Of a stretch of DNA of 64,000 nt, positions 16,728 through 25,688 are shown piece after piece; the first letter of the stretch is position 1; each line of letters begins with the position of its first letter. The translations under genes were made by a program, and so were the position numbers. Source of the DNA: Gilvirhabdus luticola (GTDB lineage Bacteria; Bacteroidota; Bacteroidia; Flavobacteriales; Flavobacteriaceae); assembly GCF_032583975.1 (NCBI RefSeq), contig NZ_JAWHTF010000002.1. The stretch is one strand, 5' to 3'. The notes beneath the pieces were generated by a model, which did not search any database, had not been told where the DNA came from, and worked only from the letters and a program-made list of their open reading frames with translations.

Positions 16728-18656
16728 TTATTCTACCTCGACTATTTTAAGATTTTGATATTTTACGAGATAGACTGTGTCATTGTAATACCCTCCAAAA
16801 AGTTTCTTTTTGTAAGCAAACTTATTCTCAACATATTCAGTTAATGCAGTATCTTTTGCAGACATATAAAGATTTTCTGAAGTAACTAAACGCAATACAA
16901 CATCCATGGTTAAATCAAAACCTCTAACTGCTTTTTTATTTGGAGTAATATCATATTGTTTAAGATATGTTTTTACAAAGGTGTTGTATTGGTCTTCATC
17001 ATAAGATTTTGAAGCTGTCCCAAAATGAAATTGCAATTTTGAAAGATTATAATTTGAAACCTCATCGCTTTCAAATGCAGTATTATAGTTAGTTGTTACC
17101 AACACAATATCTATTGCTACCTGTTTTTTCTCAAAGTCTTCTTCTTGAATTAATGAATTTAAAATACTGGTAACATTTGATGCAAACCCTACATTTTGAG
17201 TTTCTAAAAAAACAATATTTCTACCTGGCTTTAATTTTAATTTAATATCATCTACTAGAACATAATTAGCATCTTTACCATCTTTATTTTTTCTCGAAAA
17301 AACTTGAGGAGCAAAATTAAATTCTCGCTTTAAAGCATTACTGACATCAACATTTTTGCTGTCTGAAATGATAATAACGTTATCCTTTAAACTATCTTTT
17401 TTAACAAACTCAATTACTTTATTTTTAAGCAAATCATCTGATGGCATCGTTTGAAAAACATTGTCATAAAGTTGTATGCTCTTTGAGTTTGGAGAAATTA
17501 CGGGAATATTCAAGCCAGATAATTCTAAAGCTGCTTTATTTAAATTATTAGGCATTAAAGGTCCGATAACAGCATCTACATCTTCAAAATTGTTTGAATT
17601 AATTATTCTTTGGACTTCACTTAGCTGATTCTTTGTATCGTAAACATCTACTTTTAGATTAATACCAAGTTTCTTTAATGAATCTAAAGCCACTAATACT
17701 CCAGAATAAAAATCAAGAGATGTATTGAGGTAAGGGTCTCTCTTTATTTGGTTTTTTGTTTCGGCAATTGAATCAAAAGTGACTCTGTTTAGCCTGAATG
17801 GCAACATAATAGCAATATGTTTTTGACCAAAATCATTAATCTTGCTTGTAAGATGGTCTGTATTTAAATCTTCAATTTCTGAAATACTTGCTACAGCTGA
17901 ATATGGAACTTTAAGAATCATTCCTTCTTTTAAACCACTTTTATCTAAACCAGGATTTAAGGCTTCCAATTCGTCTTGATCAATACCCAATTTTAGTTTT
18001 AAACGATAAAAACCTTCTTTGGGTAACACTTTGTAATAACCATAAGTATCATCAATTTCTCTCTGATCATTAGTTTCAATATTAGGCACATTCAACAAAT
18101 CACCTTCTTGCAGAACCTCTTTCATATCTGGATTTAAAGCTTCCAATTCGTTTATTGTTATTCCAAATTTATAAGCTATTCTCCATTTACCTTCTTTTGC
18201 TAAAACTGTATACTTTTTTGTGAGTTCTGTGGTTTCGGTTGTTTTAACTTCTATATATACTGGAATTTGTAAATTATCTCCTTTACGCAAATTATTTGCA
18301 TACAGAAATGTATTATGTTTTTTGATGTCTTCTTCACTTACATCATACCTTTTAGATATGCTGTATAATGTTTCTTGACGCTTTACTCTATGTCTTTTAA
18401 AACCGTTCAATTTTCTTTCTACGGTTACTTTAGGTTCTGTACTAATTTTAGATTTTGGAATAATTAAAACCGAATTTACTTTTAGTTCATTTTTTGCATC
18501 AGGATTTAAGGAATAAATATCGAAAGGAGAAACATTATAAAGTTTTGAAATAGATTCTATGGTTTCACCTTGTTTTATTTTGTGAGTGCTATAATTTTGA
18601 CCATTTGTAGTATTAAAAGCCAAAAGAAAACATAAAACCAAAAAAATATTTTTCAT
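16728..18656 (-). CDS. LysM-repeat protein with a periplasmic-binding-protein domain
   Basis: A 642-residue exported protein. After the signal peptide (about 1-19) come four LysM or LysM-like repeats (about 22-68, 91-136, 146-190 and 205-250), for example HKIKQGETIESISKLYNV and HRVKRQETLYSISKRYDV; the third and fourth are divergent. Residues about 276-640 resemble a type 1 periplasmic-binding fold (IAIMLPFRLN, then FYSGVLVALDSLKKLGI and DAVIGPLMPNN), as in branched-chain amino-acid-binding proteins and LpoA. No transporter genes are nearby. By analogy with LpoA it could be a peptidoglycan-anchored regulator of cell-wall synthesis; that is inference. It starts 15 bases after guaA. Confidence 0.8.
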   Translation of the reverse strand: MKNIFLVLCFLLAFNTTNGQNYSTHKIKQGETIESISKLYNVSPFDIYSLNPDAKNELKVNSVLIIPKSKISTEPKVTVERKLNGFKRHRVKRQETLYSISKRYDVSEEDIKKHNTFLYANNLRKGDNLQIPVYIEVKTTETTELTKKYTVLAKEGKWRIAYKFGITINELEALNPDMKEVLQEGDLLNVPNIETNDQREIDDTYGYYKVLPKEGFYRLKLKLGIDQDELEALNPGLDKSGLKEGMILKVPYSAVASISEIEDLNTDHLTSKINDFGQKHIAIMLPFRLNRVTFDSIAETKNQIKRDPYLNTSLDFYSGVLVALDSLKKLGINLKVDVYDTKNQLSEVQRIINSNNFEDVDAVIGPLMPNNLNKAALELSGLNIPVISPNSKSIQLYDNVFQTMPSDDLLKNKVIEFVKKDSLKDNVIIISDSKNVDVSNALKREFNFAPQVFSRKNKDGKDANYVLVDDIKLKLKPGRNIVFLETQNVGFASNVTSILNSLIQEEDFEKKQVAIDIVLVTTNYNTAFESDEVSNYNLSKLQFHFGTASKSYDEDQYNTFVKTYLKQYDITPNKKAVRGFDLTMDVVLRLVTSENLYMSAKDTALTEYVENKFAYKKKLFGGYYNDTVYLVKYQNLKIVEVE

Positions 18657-18671
18657 AAATAAGTGTTTAAA

Positions 18672-20207
18672 TTATTCCCATTCAATAGTAGCTGGAGGCT
18701 TTGAACTGATATCATATACTACTCTATTAACGCCCTTAACTTTATTTATTATATCGTTAGAGACTTTTTGTAAAAACTCATAAGGTAAATTTACCCAATC
18801 TGCTGTCATACCATCTGTACTTTCAACGGCACGCAAGGCAACACATTTTTCATACGTTCTTTCATCGCCCATAACACCTACACTATTTACTGGCAGCAAC
18901 ATTGCTCCTGCTTGCCAAATTTTATCGTATAAATCCCATTCTTTCAATCCGTTAATAAAAACAGAATCCACTTCTTGCAAAATACGAACTTTTTCAGAAG
19001 TTATATCTCCTAGTATCCTAATTGCTAAACCAGGACCCGGAAATGGATGTCTTCCTAATATACTGGAATCTATACCCAAAGAAATACCAACTCGCCTAAC
19101 CTCATCTTTAAACAATGCCTTAAGTGGCTCAACAATTTTTAGCTTCATAAAATCTGGTAATCCACCAACATTATGATGACTTTTTATAGTTGCACTTGGT
19201 CCACCTGTTGCGGAAACACTTTCTATTACATCAGGATAAATTGTGCCCTGTGCCAACCATTTTACATCTTCAATTAAATGTGCCTCATCATCAAAAACCT
19301 CAATGAATGAGCGACCGATCGCTTTTCTTTTTTCCTCTGGATCATCAATTCCTGCTAAAGCATTCAAAAAGCGTGCCGAAGCATCAACGCCCTTTACATT
19401 AAGACCCATTCCTTCGTATTGTTCCAATACACTTTCAAACTCATTTTTACGCAACAAACCATTATTTACAAAAATGCAGTACAAATTTTTTCCAATTGCC
19501 TTATGCAATAACACCGCTGCAACTGAAGAATCTACACCTCCAGAAAGTCCTAAAACAACTTTATCATTTCCGAGTTTATTTTGAAGCTCGTCAACGGTTT
19601 CTTCTACAAAAGAATCTGGTGTCCAGTCTTGATCTAATTTAGCAATCTTCACTAAAAAATTTTCCAGTAATTTTTTGCCATCAGTAGTATGATACACTTC
19701 TGGATGGAACTGAATAGCATAGGTTTGTTCACCTTCAATTTTATAAGCAGCATTTTTAACATCATGAGTACTGGCTAATAAAATGGCATTGGTTGGTAAT
19801 GTTTTTATGGTATCGCTATGACTCATCCAAACCTGACTATTATTTGGAATATTCTCAAAAAACAATTCACCTTCTTTTATGTAACTTAAATTGGCTCGGC
19901 CATATTCGCGTGTGTTTGAAGGCGCAACTTCGCCTCCAGAAAAATGTGCTAAATATTGTGCTCCATAGCAAACCGCTAATAACGGTATTCTTGCTCTTAT
20001 TGCTGACAAATCTGGATGAAGTGCTTCATCACTCCTTACAGAAAACGGACTTCCAGAAAGAATCACGGCAGTGTAATCTTGAATACCTGATGGCATTTTG
20101 TTGTATGGGTGAATTTCGCAATAAATGTTGAGTTCTCTTACTCTACGTGCAATAAGCTGTGTGTATTGCGAACCGAAATCTAAAATAAGTACCTTGTTAT
20201 GTTGCAT
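18672..20207 (-). CDS. guaA: GMP synthase (glutamine-hydrolysing)
   Basis: A 511-residue enzyme that aminates XMP to GMP. The amidotransferase domain begins VLILDFGSQYTQLIARR and has the nucleophile C80 (LLAVCYGAQ) and FHPEVYHT; the PP-loop ATP pyrophosphatase domain follows with LGLSGGVDSSVAAVLL (about 221-236) and the C-terminal dimerisation domain ends KPPATIEWE. I chose the ATG at 20207 over one five codons upstream (20222) because GuaA proteins start here and because a -7 box lies at 20211-20218, inside the longer version. Confidence 0.97.
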   Translation of the reverse strand: MQHNKVLILDFGSQYTQLIARRVRELNIYCEIHPYNKMPSGIQDYTAVILSGSPFSVRSDEALHPDLSAIRARIPLLAVCYGAQYLAHFSGGEVAPSNTREYGRANLSYIKEGELFFENIPNNSQVWMSHSDTIKTLPTNAILLASTHDVKNAAYKIEGEQTYAIQFHPEVYHTTDGKKLLENFLVKIAKLDQDWTPDSFVEETVDELQNKLGNDKVVLGLSGGVDSSVAAVLLHKAIGKNLYCIFVNNGLLRKNEFESVLEQYEGMGLNVKGVDASARFLNALAGIDDPEEKRKAIGRSFIEVFDDEAHLIEDVKWLAQGTIYPDVIESVSATGGPSATIKSHHNVGGLPDFMKLKIVEPLKALFKDEVRRVGISLGIDSSILGRHPFPGPGLAIRILGDITSEKVRILQEVDSVFINGLKEWDLYDKIWQAGAMLLPVNSVGVMGDERTYEKCVALRAVESTDGMTADWVNLPYEFLQKVSNDIINKVKGVNRVVYDISSKPPATIEWE

Positions 20208-20210
20208 GCG

Positions 20211-20218
20211 CAAAAGTA
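20211..20218 (-). promoter_or_regulatory. -7 box almost touching the guaA start codon
   Basis: On the minus strand TACTTTTG followed by CGC and then the ATG. It is an exact TAnnTTTGC match three bases before the chosen start, so the transcript would have no room for a leader. This also argues against the upstream ATG at 20222. Confidence 0.45.
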
Positions 20219-20262
20219 ACAATTGTTTTAAAAATTTGAGTGTAGATGTTGGGTTTTTTATG

Positions 20263-21855
20263 CTATAATGTTAACACCTTAAAATTCATTTCCAAAGGGT
20301 TTATATTTTCAATAAGTTGCTTGATTAATAACTCTCCATATTGCAAATACAATTCCGAAAAATTAGTGTTTCTTTCTTGCAAACTTTGGTTAGGAAATAA
20401 TTGATTTTGAATTTCTGTCATTCTGGAAACTTGATCGGCCAATTTTCTTTTTTGAGCCTTTAATAAACGTTTTTCAAGATGTTCTAAACCTTTTATTTGC
20501 TTACGTTCTTGAGCTTTAACTGCTCCTAAAAATGATTTATCGGTTTGTTTTGCTAATTCATATAGTTGTTTGAATTGCTCTTGTAAATGTTCTTTTTGAG
20601 GTGTAAAGTCAATATCAACATTAGATATTTCCCTTACCTTTTTGTTTATAAATGCGTCACGTTTTAAAAACAAATCTTGAGTAGTTATATTTAATTTTTT
20701 AAGTTTTTTTGATTGTTTTTGTGTTTGTATTAGAAGTGAATCACGTAACAATAATATTGGAAAAGTAACATTTACTTCATTGAAGTATTTTTTGAGCTGA
20801 AACCAATAAGCCAGTTCACCAGCTCCTCCTATGTAGCAAAGGTTAGGCAAAATAACCTCCTGATATAAAGGTCTCATAATTACGTTAGGTGAAAAACGCT
20901 CTGGATGATTATTTAATTCAGTGAGAATTTCTTTTTCCGAAAACTTTATATCTGTGTTATTTACTAGGTAACTCTTATTTTCTTTTGTAATGCGTTCGCG
21001 TAAATTTTCTTTTAGATAAAAAAGATTTATTTCTCTTGGGGTTACCTGTATGTTACTATGTTTATAAAGTTCTTTATTAGTTTTAGTAACTTGATTGTAT
21101 GATGTGTTGTTTAATAATTCTTCTTTAATAAAAGGAACAAATAATCGTTTTAAATCGGTGTCATTTGCATCAATAATAACCAACCCATACCCTTTAAATA
21201 ATTCATTAGCTAAAAATCTTGTTGCATCAGCTAAACTTTCATTTTTCAAATAAGCTTCATTGAATAGATTTTCTAAATATTTAGCATTTTTGCTTCCACC
21301 CAATTCTAACGAGAGTAAATTAAAAACCTCTTTTAAACCTGCAGTATTAAGTTCTCCAACTGCTCCTTTTGCCGGTCTATTCCAGTGAATCTTTTTCCCG
21401 TTAACATTAAAATAATTTATCTCTTCAAAGTCATGGTCTTCAGTAGCCATCCAATACACAGGGACGAAATTGAATTCAGAATATTTTTCGTTTAGTTCTT
21501 TACATAAATTAATAGTTGAAATAATTTTATACAAAAAATACAATGGGCCAGTAAATAAATTTAACTGATGTCCCGTTGTAATAGTGAAAGTGTTCTCTTG
21601 TGATAATAAATGAATGTTTTGTAATGTAGCTTCACTACTGCTTAAATTAGCATATTGGATTTTAAGTTTCCTAACTAAAATTTCACGATGATCTACAGGA
21701 TAGTTTAGTTCTTTTTCTTCAATTTGATCTTTAAAGTTATGAATATCTGGAAACCGATGATAAAACTGTTTTAGTTTTTCGTTTTCATCTAAATAATCAC
21801 AAATTAAGTTTGAAAAATAATTTGTATTTCTAAACGGAATAAAGTCTAGATGCAT
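20263..21855 (-). CDS. bshC: Bacillithiol biosynthesis cysteine-adding enzyme BshC
   Basis: A 530-residue protein matching BshC, which is thought to add cysteine to GlcN-malate in the last step of bacillithiol synthesis. Recognisable parts are TITTGHQLNLFTGPLYFLYKI near residue 95, VYWMATEDHDFEEI, the long coiled-coil region (about 430-490) and the C-terminal NPLEMNFKVLTL. Bacillithiol is a low-molecular-weight thiol in the cytoplasm of Firmicutes and many Bacteroidota. The gene lies 55 bases upstream of guaA on the same strand. Of note for the sulfur cluster elsewhere in this window, bacillithiol can act as a persulfide acceptor. Confidence 0.93.
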   Translation of the reverse strand: MHLDFIPFRNTNYFSNLICDYLDENEKLKQFYHRFPDIHNFKDQIEEKELNYPVDHREILVRKLKIQYANLSSSEATLQNIHLLSQENTFTITTGHQLNLFTGPLYFLYKIISTINLCKELNEKYSEFNFVPVYWMATEDHDFEEINYFNVNGKKIHWNRPAKGAVGELNTAGLKEVFNLLSLELGGSKNAKYLENLFNEAYLKNESLADATRFLANELFKGYGLVIIDANDTDLKRLFVPFIKEELLNNTSYNQVTKTNKELYKHSNIQVTPREINLFYLKENLRERITKENKSYLVNNTDIKFSEKEILTELNNHPERFSPNVIMRPLYQEVILPNLCYIGGAGELAYWFQLKKYFNEVNVTFPILLLRDSLLIQTQKQSKKLKKLNITTQDLFLKRDAFINKKVREISNVDIDFTPQKEHLQEQFKQLYELAKQTDKSFLGAVKAQERKQIKGLEHLEKRLLKAQKRKLADQVSRMTEIQNQLFPNQSLQERNTNFSELYLQYGELLIKQLIENINPLEMNFKVLTL

Positions 21856-21997
21856 GTTACGTTTTTATATTTTCTGTAAAGATAATGTCTTTTAAAGATT
21901 ATGCTTAAAATTGTGCTTTTTAGTATTTTTTTAACAAAATTAACAGAATTTGTATGCCTTATATTAGTATTTTCACATAACTTTAATAAAAAAATTT

Positions 21998-22819
21998 ATG
22001 AGAAATATTAAGCCTATCTCAATATGCTTATTATTGATATTAATATTATTTAATTGTAACAACGAATCTGTATTTCAGGATCCTAACATTCCTGATCCTG
22101 TTGTAGATGATGGACCAAGAACCTACGCCGATGTTCAAGAAGACTTTGATAATTTTGAATTTACTACTGGTGTCAACGATGTTACTTTAATAAATATTGA
22201 TGGTGATGAATGGTCCTTTAGAGTTATCATGCCCGATGTTGATTTTACAAATAATGACAGACCTTTAGTAATTTCTATGCATGGTTGCGCCTCATGTGGT
22301 ATACAGCCTACAGCGCATCAAAGTACTGCTTGTTTGGCAGAACCAGGTTTTGAGGCTATCGCCCCTATAATCATTAGTCCAAATAGTAACGGGAAGTTAT
22401 GGCCTACTGTGGAAAATAATGACCAAGTGTTAACACTCATTGATTTGGCAATTGATTACCTTCCAGTAGATTCTGAAAAAATTGTGGCTCACGGTTATAG
22501 TGATGGAGGTAACGGCAGTTGGTTTTTTGCAGAAACTCAATCTAGTTTATTTTCTGCAGCAATTCCAATGGCAAGTCATTGGAATACTACCAACAGCGGT
22601 GTAGGAAGATTGATCCCTATTCCTATTTACGTCGTTCATGGTGAAAATGATGCTACATTTCCAGTTCAAGAAGTTCAGGGTTGGGTAGATGCGAGTGTCA
22701 CCTCTGGCAGTGATATTACATTTGTTATTGCACCTGGACTTACGCATACAGAACCTTGCAATTATGTTGACTATCTTAAAGTTGCTGCAGACTGGTTAGT
22801 AAATTCGGTTTGGAATTGA
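21998..22819 (+). CDS. Polyhydroxybutyrate-depolymerase-like esterase lipoprotein
   Basis: A 273-residue lipoprotein: LLLILILFNC gives a lipobox with C20. The alpha/beta-hydrolase core shows an oxyanion segment SMHGCASCG, nucleophile S168 in HGYSDGG, likely acid D218 in HGENDAT, and H250 in GLTHTEP. This order resembles the PHB depolymerase/feruloyl esterase group (LpqC type), which hydrolyses esters outside the cytoplasm. Substrate is unknown. It is followed after 30 bases by a regulatory-domain protein on the same strand. Confidence 0.82.
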   Translation: MRNIKPISICLLLILILFNCNNESVFQDPNIPDPVVDDGPRTYADVQEDFDNFEFTTGVNDVTLINIDGDEWSFRVIMPDVDFTNNDRPLVISMHGCASCGIQPTAHQSTACLAEPGFEAIAPIIISPNSNGKLWPTVENNDQVLTLIDLAIDYLPVDSEKIVAHGYSDGGNGSWFFAETQSSLFSAAIPMASHWNTTNSGVGRLIPIPIYVVHGENDATFPVQEVQGWVDASVTSGSDITFVIAPGLTHTEPCNYVDYLKVAADWLVNSVWN

Positions 22820-22849
22820 ACATAAAATTATTCATTAAATCTTAAAACA

Positions 22850-24142
22850 ATGAAAAACATATATTTAAAAACTCAAGTTAGAAGGCTTCTTCCTCTTTTG
22901 ATTTTCTTTTTCGTTGTAGGAATTAACCAAAATATAGAAGCTTTCCAAAACAATAATCAACAAGATACCTTTACCGAGTTTAAAGGATTGGTGGTAGACA
23001 GTAGAAATAATGATCCTCTAATTTATGCCGATTTAAATGTAAACGGAACAAACATAAGATCCATTACAAATACTGAAGGAGAATTTTCACTCAAAGTTCC
23101 AAAAGAACATCTAGAAAAGTCAGTGACTGTGTCTTTTTTGGGTTATAGAACCCAAACCGTTTCTTTGTCTGAATTTAATAGAGAAAGTACTGTAATCAAA
23201 CTCTCTGTAGTTGCAACAAAACTTACAGAAATTAATATAAGTACTGTTAAAGATCCTAAAAAACTTTTCCAAGAGGTTCTTAAAAGAAAAGCGGAAAATT
23301 ATTATGGTAATGAATCATTAATGACAGCATTTTACAGAGAATCTATTAAAAAAGGGAAGAAAAATGCATCATTATCAGAAGCCGTTTTAGAGATTTACAA
23401 GAATCCAACGAAATCTCTAAAAAAAGACAATTTAATATTGATTAAATCCAGAAAAAATACAAACTATTCAAGATTAGACACATTGGCTTTAAAATTACAA
23501 GGTGGTCCGTTTAGCACTTTATATACAGACCTTATGAAATATCCTGAATATGTATTTACAGATGAAAATATGGAATATTATGAGTTTAGTTTTGATGGAA
23601 GATCACAAATAGATAATCGTCAGGTTTATGTGTTGAGTTTTAAGCAAAAACCTAACGTTTTATCTCCATTCTATTTTGGTAAATTGTATGTTGATGTAAC
23701 ATCATTAGCACTTTTAAGAGCAGATTACCAACTTAATGTTTCTAATAGAGCTATGACAGGTGCTATGTTTGTAAAGAAAAAGCCGAAAAAAGTAAGGGCT
23801 TATCCACTTGAGGCTTCCTATCGTGTTGACTACAGAGAAAAAGATGGTAAATGGCAATATGGCTATAGTAACATTAAACTGGTATTTAGAGTTAAATGGA
23901 AAGGAAGACTATTTAACAGTACTTACTCTTTAGATAGTGAAATGTTGATAACAGATTGGCAACAGAATACAGCTGGAATTAAACCTCAACAAACATTAAA
24001 ACCTAATGTCATTTTAACCGATGAAGCTTCTGGTTTTACAGACCCAGAGTTTTGGGGAGAATACAACATCATTGAACCTGAAAAATCTATAGAAACAGCC
24101 ATTAAAAAAATAAGCCGACAACTAGAAAAACTGAAATCTTAA
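22850..24142 (+). CDS. Carboxypeptidase-regulatory-like domain protein
   Basis: A 430-residue exported protein with a signal peptide (about 1-33). Residues about 43-130 form a CarboxypepD_reg-like beta sandwich (FKGLVVDSRNNDPLIYADL, TNTEGEFSLKVP, VSFLGYRTQTV), which is common at the start of Bacteroidota outer-membrane and surface proteins. The remainder (about 140-420) is a mostly beta region with EVLKRKAENYYGNESLMTAF, similar to uncharacterised DUF5686-type outer-membrane proteins but without a full barrel. It lies behind the esterase gene with a 30-base gap. The region behind it (24163-24326) holds repeats. Confidence 0.75.
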   Translation: MKNIYLKTQVRRLLPLLIFFFVVGINQNIEAFQNNNQQDTFTEFKGLVVDSRNNDPLIYADLNVNGTNIRSITNTEGEFSLKVPKEHLEKSVTVSFLGYRTQTVSLSEFNRESTVIKLSVVATKLTEINISTVKDPKKLFQEVLKRKAENYYGNESLMTAFYRESIKKGKKNASLSEAVLEIYKNPTKSLKKDNLILIKSRKNTNYSRLDTLALKLQGGPFSTLYTDLMKYPEYVFTDENMEYYEFSFDGRSQIDNRQVYVLSFKQKPNVLSPFYFGKLYVDVTSLALLRADYQLNVSNRAMTGAMFVKKKPKKVRAYPLEASYRVDYREKDGKWQYGYSNIKLVFRVKWKGRLFNSTYSLDSEMLITDWQQNTAGIKPQQTLKPNVILTDEASGFTDPEFWGEYNIIEPEKSIETAIKKISRQLEKLKS

Positions 24143-24162
24143 TTCATTTTTATCAACTTGAC

Positions 24163-24248
24163 TTTCTTAAAAAAATAGTCGAACTTCGTTTAACTATTGA
24201 TATAAACAATTAAAACAGATTTATATCATAACATTAAACGAAACTCAT
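24163..24248. repeat. Dispersed palindromic repeat, copy A
   Basis: An AT-rich element of about 86 bases, alignable with copy B at 53066-53149 almost end to end. Both start CTTTCTTA, continue AGTCGAAC and contain GATATAAACAATTAAAA before ATTAAACGAAACTC. Its two arms (24185-24206 and 24220-24242) are imperfect inverse copies, TTCGTTTAA..GATATAAA against TTTATATC..TTAAACGAA, so it can form a hairpin. It has no coding capacity. Confidence 0.65.
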
Positions 24249-24277
24249 AAATACAACTTCAGCATATAAATCAACCT

Positions 24278-24326
24278 TTCGACTTTAGTTTATCTTAAGC
24301 GGAGCCGAAAGACTCAAGATGACACA
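24278..24326. repeat. Short REP-like repeat overlapping the rimO stop
   Basis: TTTCGACT followed after 14 bases by GCGGAGCCGAAA and then AAGATGACA resembles the short palindromic intergenic repeats that are common in Flavobacteriia. CTTTCG and CGAAAG form the stem. It runs into the minus-strand rimO gene and supplies its last residues (VVSS) and stop codon. Confidence 0.5.
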
Positions 24327-25621
24327 ACTTCTGCATACAAATCAAAATCGGCGGCTTCAGTAATTTTAACCTTGGTAAATTCTCCAGTTTTTAAATAGCT
24401 CCTTGTAGCATCAATCAAGACTTCGTTATCCACATCTGGAGAGTCATATTCTGTACGTCCAACAAAGTAGTTGCCTTCTTTTCTGTCTATTACCACTTTA
24501 AACTCCTGTCCTATTTTCTCCTGGTTCAGTTCCCATGAAATTTGAGATTGCAATTCCATAATCTTGTTGGCGCGTTGTTGCTTTACGTCTTCTGGAACAT
24601 TGTCTTCCAGATTATAGGCATGTGTATTTTCTTCATGCGAATAGGTAAAACATCCCAAACGTTCAAAACGCATATCTGCAACCCATTGTTTCAACTCCTG
24701 AAAATCGGCTTCAGTTTCTCCAGGATAACCAACAATCAGCGTGGTTCTGATAGTCATATTGGGTACAATTTTTCTAAACTCTTGCAAAAGCTTCGTCGTT
24801 TTTTCTTTGGTTGTACCTCGACGCATACTCTTTAATAAATGGTCAGAAATATGTTGCAACGGAATATCTATATAATTGCAAATTTTAGCTTCTCTGTTCA
24901 TCACATCCAAGACATCCATTGGAAAACCTGTTGGGAACGCATAATGCAACCTGATCCATTCTATACCTTCAACTTTCACAAGTGCTTCGAGTAGTTCTGC
25001 AAGGTTTCGTTTTTTGTAAAGATCGAGTCCGTAATAGGTTAAATCTTGAGCAATAAGAATCAATTCTTTGACGCCATTGGCAGCTAATTTTTTAGCTTCA
25101 ATAACGACATCTTCAATAGGTGTACTTTTATGTTTTCCACGCATTAATGGAATGGCACAAAAGCTACAAGGTCTATCGCAACCTTCAGCAATTTTTAAAT
25201 AGGCGTAATTCTTTGGTGTCGTTGTTAAGCGTTCACCTATAAGCTCATGTTTATAATCAGCACCAAGTGCTTTTAATAATTGCGGTAATTCTGTGGTACC
25301 AAAATATTCATCAACATTTGGAATTTCTTTTTGTAAGTCTGGTTTATAGCGTTCTGAAAGACACCCAGTCACAAAAACTTTATCAACTTCTCCAGCTTCC
25401 TTTTTCTGCATGTATTCCAGAATGGTATTCACGCTTTCTTCCTTGGCATTATTTATAAATCCGCAGGTATTAATCACCACAACATTACCTTCTTCTTCAT
25501 GGACGACATCTTTGCCACTGGCTTTAAGTTGCCCCATAAGCACTTCGCTGTCGTAAACATTTTTGCTACAGCCAAGCGTTACAACGTTGATCCTATTTTT
25601 TTTAAGCGACTTTGTTCTCAT
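24314..25621 (-). CDS. rimO: Ribosomal protein S12 methylthiotransferase RimO
   Basis: A 435-residue radical-SAM enzyme that adds a methylthio group to the aspartate near position 88 of ribosomal protein S12. The auxiliary cluster is held by C18, C53 and C87 (in LGCSK, NTCGF and TGCLSE), the radical-SAM cluster by C148, C152 and C155 (GCDRPCSFC), and a TRAM domain closes the protein. The last residues and the stop lie in a short repeat, so the C-terminus may be a few residues altered. A -7 box stands 17 bases upstream of the ATG. Confidence 0.96.
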   Translation of the reverse strand: MRTKSLKKNRINVVTLGCSKNVYDSEVLMGQLKASGKDVVHEEEGNVVVINTCGFINNAKEESVNTILEYMQKKEAGEVDKVFVTGCLSERYKPDLQKEIPNVDEYFGTTELPQLLKALGADYKHELIGERLTTTPKNYAYLKIAEGCDRPCSFCAIPLMRGKHKSTPIEDVVIEAKKLAANGVKELILIAQDLTYYGLDLYKKRNLAELLEALVKVEGIEWIRLHYAFPTGFPMDVLDVMNREAKICNYIDIPLQHISDHLLKSMRRGTTKEKTTKLLQEFRKIVPNMTIRTTLIVGYPGETEADFQELKQWVADMRFERLGCFTYSHEENTHAYNLEDNVPEDVKQQRANKIMELQSQISWELNQEKIGQEFKVVIDRKEGNYFVGRTEYDSPDVDNEVLIDATRSYLKTGEFTKVKITEAADFDLYAEVVSS

Positions 25622-25638
25622 TCAAAAAAAGTTGAGCG

Positions 25639-25646
25639 CAAAGATA
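25639..25646 (-). promoter_or_regulatory. Candidate rimO -7 box
   Basis: On the minus strand TATCTTTGC, an exact TAnnTTTGC match, 17 bases before the rimO ATG. No TTG at the usual spacing was seen. Confidence 0.45.
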
Positions 25647-25688
25647 GGCAATGAATAACAATAAAGATTAAAAATTGAACAGAGAAAA

